9,259 bases of DNA from Desulfobacterales bacterium (lineage in GTDB: Bacteria > Desulfobacterota > Desulfobacteria > Desulfobacterales > JAFDCJ01): positions 1-9,259 of the forward strand of contig JAOZPY010000088.1 of NCBI GenBank assembly GCA_029932495.1. The letters run 5' to 3'. Within the stretch, counting starts at the first letter, position 1. Each line of letters opens with the position of its first letter. The notes under the pieces were generated by a model. That model ran no database searches, was not told the DNA's origin, and was given only the letters and a program-made list of their open reading frames with translations. Made by a program: the position numbers and the translations under genes. This document shows positions 6,339-9,259 of this stretch, one piece after another.

Positions 6339-7307
6339 ATGACTGATACCAGCAATAAAAATCCCGTTGTCAGCGTTGCGCCCTCCCCCCATGTGTTCAG
6401 CATGGAGATGACCGTCCCGGTTATGATGCGCGATGTGCTTATCGCTCTTGTCCCGGTTGTTGCAACGGCAATTTATTTTTTTCGCTGGTATGCGCTCAGG
6501 CAGTTGATCATTTGCGTGCTTTTCTGCCTGGCGGCTGAAGTCGTTTTTACCCGCATGCGCCGCCGGTCGCTGTCTTTGGGGGACCTTTCCGCCGTTGTCA
6601 CCGGGGTTATCCTGGGACTGTCACTGCCGGCAACCGCCCCCTGGTATGTGGGCGTCATCAGCGCGGTGGTGGCCGTCGGTATTGGAAAGATCGTCTTTGG
6701 CGGCTTGGGGATGAATATTTTCAACCCTGCCATGGTGGGGCGGGCATTTGTCATGATTGCTTTTGCCGGCAGCATGGCGGCTTCCGGTTATATTGATGCC
6801 ACCAGCGGAATCGATATGCTTTCCCAGGCCACGCCATTGAGTGCGTTCAAGCAATTCGGCACTGCCGTGCCGCTAAGCTCCCTGCTATGGGGTACCACCA
6901 ATGGATCGCTGGGCGAGACCAGTGCACTGGCCTGTCTGCTGGGCGGGATTTACCTGTGTGTGCGACGGGTCGCCGCTTGGCAGATTCCTGCCGGTATCCT
7001 GGCCACAGTCACCGTTGTCGGTGCGGTGGCCAACCTGGTGAATCTTCATAGCCAGTGGACGGTCGTGCATCACCTTCTGGGAGGAGCCTTGCTGCTCGGG
7101 GCGTTTTTTATCGCCACCGATCCGGTGACCAGTCCGGTCACAGCAGCGGGAAAATGGATTTTTGGCATCGGCATTGGCGCGCTGGTAATGCTGTTGCGTC
7201 TGTTCAGTGGGTATCCGGAAGGTGTCATGTTTGCCGTTTTATTGATGAATGCGTTGACGCCGCTGATCAACCGCTGGACGATTCCCCGGCCATTTGGGGG
7301 TGTATAG
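6339..7307 (+). CDS. rnfD: Rnf complex subunit D, membrane protein with covalent FMN
   Basis: Integral membrane subunit related to NqrB, thought to form part of the ion path and to carry FMN linked through a threonine. The 322-residue chain is a series of hydrophobic segments from about residue 30 onward. Family landmarks are GGLGMNIFNPAMVGRAF at 121-137, the flavin site DMLSQATPL at 159-167 (FMN expected on T165), GSLGETSALACLLGG at 189-203, FFIATDPVTSPVT at 256-268, and GYPEGVMFAVLLMNALTPLI at 291-310. The ATG follows the rnfC stop by one base, so the two are surely co-transcribed; the upstream GAGATGAAG is only a modest ribosome-binding site. Unlike the other junctions of this operon, a 66-base AT-rich gap separates it from rnfG. 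Confidence 0.93.
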   Translation: MTDTSNKNPVVSVAPSPHVFSMEMTVPVMMRDVLIALVPVVATAIYFFRWYALRQLIICVLFCLAAEVVFTRMRRRSLSLGDLSAVVTGVILGLSLPATAPWYVGVISAVVAVGIGKIVFGGLGMNIFNPAMVGRAFVMIAFAGSMAASGYIDATSGIDMLSQATPLSAFKQFGTAVPLSSLLWGTTNGSLGETSALACLLGGIYLCVRRVAAWQIPAGILATVTVVGAVANLVNLHSQWTVVHHLLGGALLLGAFFIATDPVTSPVTAAGKWIFGIGIGALVMLLRLFSGYPEGVMFAVLLMNALTPLINRWTIPRPFGGV

Positions 7308-7373
7308 TATATAATGTCTAAAGTTAAGGTATTCTATTCATTTTGTAATTAATAAAGTTAAGTTGATATATCA
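7308..7373 (+). other. AT-rich rnfD-rnfG spacer
   Basis: This 66-base gap is far richer in A and T than its surroundings, in an operon whose other gaps are 1, 3 and 15 bases. It contains two exact copies of TAAAGTTAAG and a 12-bp palindrome that reaches the rnfG start. A 12-codon reading frame (7313-7351) is too short to call a gene. TTGTAA (7343-7348) and TATATC (7367-7372) resemble promoter boxes with 18-base spacing, but a transcript from them would begin inside rnfG. Confidence 0.6.
7319..7362 (+). repeat. Direct repeat of TAAAGTTAAG, two copies
   Basis: Exact 10-bp copies at 7319-7328 and 7353-7362, 34 bases apart start to start (close to three helical turns). They lie wholly in the rnfD-rnfG spacer. 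They could be a protein-binding pair or a chance product of an AT-rich stretch. Confidence 0.45.
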
Positions 7374-7374
7374 A
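7363..7374. repeat. 12-bp perfect palindrome TTGATATATCAA at the rnfG start
   Basis: The sequence equals its own reverse complement, and its last A is the first base of the rnfG ATG. In RNA it could fold as a 4-bp stem with a TATA loop over the region where a ribosome-binding site should be; none is visible. Confidence 0.4.
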
Positions 7375-8060
7375 TGGAGCAACAGCAACCCGATCGGCGA
7401 ATGCGGCTTCGCAGCGGATTTAAAAATAGTAATTTAGCCCAGGCATGGCTGGTTTTGCTGCTGGCGCTGGTTTTCGGCAGCGCCCTGGCTGCAGTCCAGG
7501 TCAATCTTGGCCATGTCATCGAAGCCAACAAGGTCAACGAAACCCTTGAAAAAATACCGGAACTCGTATTTGGCGCTGATGCCGCCCGCAAACTTAAGCA
7601 ACGCCAGGTACCAATTGAAATCACACCAGGGACCATCGCAGTCGAAAAAGACGGCCGTAAAGCTTACTATAAACTGTTTCGTGTGACCCGCGACGGGACC
7701 CCTGCGGGTTGGGTGATTAAAGCCCGGGGCCAGGGTTATGCCGATGTCATTGAGTTGCTCATCGGGCTTGATGACCGGGCTCAAACCATTACAGGTATTT
7801 TTGTCCTGGAACAGAAAGAAACCCCGGGACTGGGAAATAATATAGGCACCGCCCGCTGGCGGAGCCAGTTTGTGGCCAAGTCGACTGACCGGCCGCTGGT
7901 GGTGGTCAAAGGCGGCGCCAAAAGGCCCGATGCCATTGATGCGGTCACCGGGGCGACTATTTCCTCGCGCAGTGTGACCCGTATTGTGAACCGCACCATT
8001 GAAGACTTACGGGGAAGACTCATACCGGCAAAGATTGAGTTTTCAGAAAGGCACGGTTAA
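7374..8060 (+). CDS. rnfG: Rnf complex subunit G, covalent FMN-binding
   Basis: Membrane-anchored subunit related to NqrC; its soluble FMN domain faces the outer side of the membrane and passes electrons between RnfD and the membrane core. The 228-residue chain has a basic N-terminus, one membrane anchor at about 21-43, the conserved ETPGLGNNI at 149-157, and the flavin-attachment motif TGAT at 192-195 inside DAVTGATISSRSV, with FMN expected as a phosphoester on T195. No haem-binding CxxCH is present. The ATG at 7374 is the only start that keeps the N-terminal anchor; an in-frame stop lies at 7359-7361. It has no recognisable ribosome-binding site, and a palindrome overlaps the start. The rnfE gene follows after three bases. 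Confidence 0.92.
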   Translation: MEQQQPDRRMRLRSGFKNSNLAQAWLVLLLALVFGSALAAVQVNLGHVIEANKVNETLEKIPELVFGADAARKLKQRQVPIEITPGTIAVEKDGRKAYYKLFRVTRDGTPAGWVIKARGQGYADVIELLIGLDDRAQTITGIFVLEQKETPGLGNNIGTARWRSQFVAKSTDRPLVVVKGGAKRPDAIDAVTGATISSRSVTRIVNRTIEDLRGRLIPAKIEFSERHG

Positions 8061-8063
8061 TAA

Positions 8064-8681
8064 ATGGCTGATCAACCAACACCGTTTGAACGTTTCATCC
8101 AGGGCATTTTGCCTGAAAACCCCGTCTATCGGCAACTGCTGGGGCTTTGTTCCACGCTGGCGGTTACCAACGGCCTGAAACCGGCCCTGACCATGGCGGG
8201 TGCCGTGATGTTTGTGCTTTTCAGTGCCAATGTCATTATCAGCCTGATCCGCAACCTACTCAAACCCCATTTGCGGATTGTCGTTTTCACGCTGACCATT
8301 GCCGCCTTTGTTACTATCGTGGATCGTTTTCTGGCCGCTTACATGTACCAGATGAGCAAAGCCCTGGGACCCTATATCCCCTTGATAATTGTCAATTGTA
8401 TCATTATATGCCGCTGTGAGGTATGTGCTTCACGCCAGTCTGTCTTGACCGCCGCGGCCGATGCCGTCGGCCAGTCCATCGGTTTCGGTCTGGCCCTGTG
8501 CAGCATTGCCGTGGTGCGTGAAATTTTGGGAACCGGTATGCTGGCCGGCTTCCGTGTTTTACCGGCCAGCTGGCCCTCATGGACCATCATGGTGCTGCCG
8601 CCGGGCGCTTTTTTAACTTTCGGCCTTTTGCTGGGCCTGGTCAACTGGATTGATGCCGTTCGTTCGCGGAAAAAACTTTAA
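8064..8681 (+). CDS. rnfE: Rnf complex subunit E, membrane protein with unusual cysteine cluster
   Basis: Integral membrane subunit related to NqrD. With RnfA it forms the pseudo-symmetric core that holds an iron-sulfur centre midway through the membrane. It has 205 residues, shorter than the 231 of Escherichia coli RsxE because the C-terminal tail is missing. The expected ligand cysteines are present: C29 in LLGLCSTLAV (family usually LGLCP) and C112 in IIVNCII. Just after C112 the usual GRAEAFA reads CRCEVCA, giving extra cysteines C116, C118 and C121 (C-x3-C-x-C-x2-C). The segments VVREILGTGML and MVLPPGAFLTFGLLLG are typical. The reading frame is intact on both sides of the odd stretch, so a local frameshift is unlikely. 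The ribosome-binding site (GAAAGG, 8046-8051) is weak; coupling to rnfG is likely. Confidence 0.92.
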   Translation: MADQPTPFERFIQGILPENPVYRQLLGLCSTLAVTNGLKPALTMAGAVMFVLFSANVIISLIRNLLKPHLRIVVFTLTIAAFVTIVDRFLAAYMYQMSKALGPYIPLIIVNCIIICRCEVCASRQSVLTAAADAVGQSIGFGLALCSIAVVREILGTGMLAGFRVLPASWPSWTIMVLPPGAFLTFGLLLGLVNWIDAVRSRKKL

Positions 8682-8696
8682 GGGACAGAATCGACC

Positions 8697-9259
8697 ATGA
8701 ATTATATTGTCGATATTTTTCTGATTGCCGTCGGTGCCGCGCTAATCAACAACTTTGTATTGTACTATTTTGTCGGGATCTGCCCTTTTATCGGGGTGTC
8801 CCGCCGCGTGGACATGGCCCTGGGCATGGGCAGTGCGGTGACTTTCGTGATTACCATCGCGGCTTTTTTAAGCTGGACCGCCACCACGTTTGTTTTGATG
8901 CCCGGCGCTCCTGTTTCCAGCTGGGTGGCGGGATTTTTCATGCCCGCCGAAAAAGCCGCCGGCATTGACCTGACCATTTTGAACTACATCGTTTATATTT
9001 TTGCCATTTCTTCTTCCGTTCAATTGGTGGAAATGTATGTGCGCAAATTTTATCCGTCGCTCTACAAATCTTTCGGTGTTTTTTTGCCGCTGATCACCAC
9101 CAACTGCGCCATCCTGTTCGCCTGCCTGATCATCATGAGTCACATTGTGGGGGTGGAAAATCCCGCCGCGGTCTGGGACCTGGGAAGAGCTCTGACCCTG
9201 GGATTTTTTGGCGGCGTCGGCTTTACCATTGCCATTGTTGTCATGGCGGGCATCCGCGA
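8697..9259 (+). CDS. rnfA: Rnf complex subunit A, membrane protein (3' end outside window)
   Basis: Integral membrane partner of RnfE, related to NqrE, with inverted topology; together they bind the membrane iron-sulfur centre. The frame is open from the ATG at 8697 to the window edge: 187 full codons, ending at AGIR where the family has about 40 more residues. AAGGGA (8680-8685) lies 11 bases upstream. Landmarks are INNFVLYYFVGICPFIGVS at 17-35 with ligand C29, VQLVEMYVRKFYPSLYKSFG at 108-127 and FLPLITTNCAIL at 129-140 with ligand C137. Compared from memory with Escherichia coli RsxA, about 20 extra residues lie between the second and third membrane segments (around 69-95) and about nine follow C137. 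Where the family has NCAVLGVAL, this protein has NCAILFACL, adding C143. The rnfB gene is expected next, beyond the window. Confidence 0.92.
   Translation, partial: MNYIVDIFLIAVGAALINNFVLYYFVGICPFIGVSRRVDMALGMGSAVTFVITIAAFLSWTATTFVLMPGAPVSSWVAGFFMPAEKAAGIDLTILNYIVYIFAISSSVQLVEMYVRKFYPSLYKSFGVFLPLITTNCAILFACLIIMSHIVGVENPAAVWDLGRALTLGFFGGVGFTIAIVVMAGIR

Noticed and set aside
7313..7351. 12-codon peptide in the rnfD-rnfG spacer
   Set aside because: Too short and AT-rich, with no ribosome-binding site; open by chance.
1..9259. CRISPR array, insertion sequence, tRNA/rRNA gene or phage element
   Set aside because: No regular spaced repeats, transposase or integrase reading frames, terminal inverted repeats or structural RNA sequences were seen; all long coding regions are ordinary transport, stress or respiratory genes.

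Overview
The window carries two energy- and transport-related operons on the + strand, separated by one gene on the - strand. It looks like bacterial chromosome from an anaerobe. The gene order rnfCDGEA (the order usual in Clostridia, Bacteroidetes and Desulfobacterota, not the rnfABCDGE of gamma-proteobacteria), the moderately high GC content and the fused Liv permease best fit a sulfate-reducing or syntrophic Desulfobacterota (Desulfobacteraceae-like). That placement is inference; there is no rRNA or other taxonomic marker.

Region 1 (1-263) is a leader with no convincing gene. Region 2 (264-3667) is a three-gene ABC importer of the LivFGHM (branched-chain/hydrophobic amino acid) class: a single 621-residue LivH-LivM permease fusion, then LivG and LivF ATPases. 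The periplasmic binding protein (LivK) is not in the window. Region 3 (3700-4647, - strand) is a tandem-domain universal stress protein that converges on livF. Region 4 (4648-4942) is a divergent control region with a good sigma-70-type promoter facing rnf and several small palindromes. Region 5 (4943-9259) is rnfC-rnfD-rnfG-rnfE-rnfA, with rnfA running off the right edge; rnfB is expected just beyond it.

The rnf products form a membrane complex that moves electrons between reduced ferredoxin and NAD(H), coupled to Na+ or H+ transport. RnfC holds the NADH/FMN site and two [4Fe-4S] clusters, RnfD and RnfG carry covalent FMN, and RnfA/RnfE together bind an iron-sulfur centre inside the membrane. 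All the expected cofactor residues are visible.

No wholly new system was found. The points most worth a second look are a cysteine-rich replacement beside the cluster cysteine of RnfE (with a matching extra cysteine in RnfA), extra loop length in RnfA, the AT-rich 66-nt rnfD-rnfG spacer with a 10-bp direct repeat and a 12-bp palindrome on the rnfG start codon, and the LivHM fusion. Several start codons were reassigned from ribosome-binding sites and family N-termini: livF at 2948, usp at 4647, rnfC at 4943.
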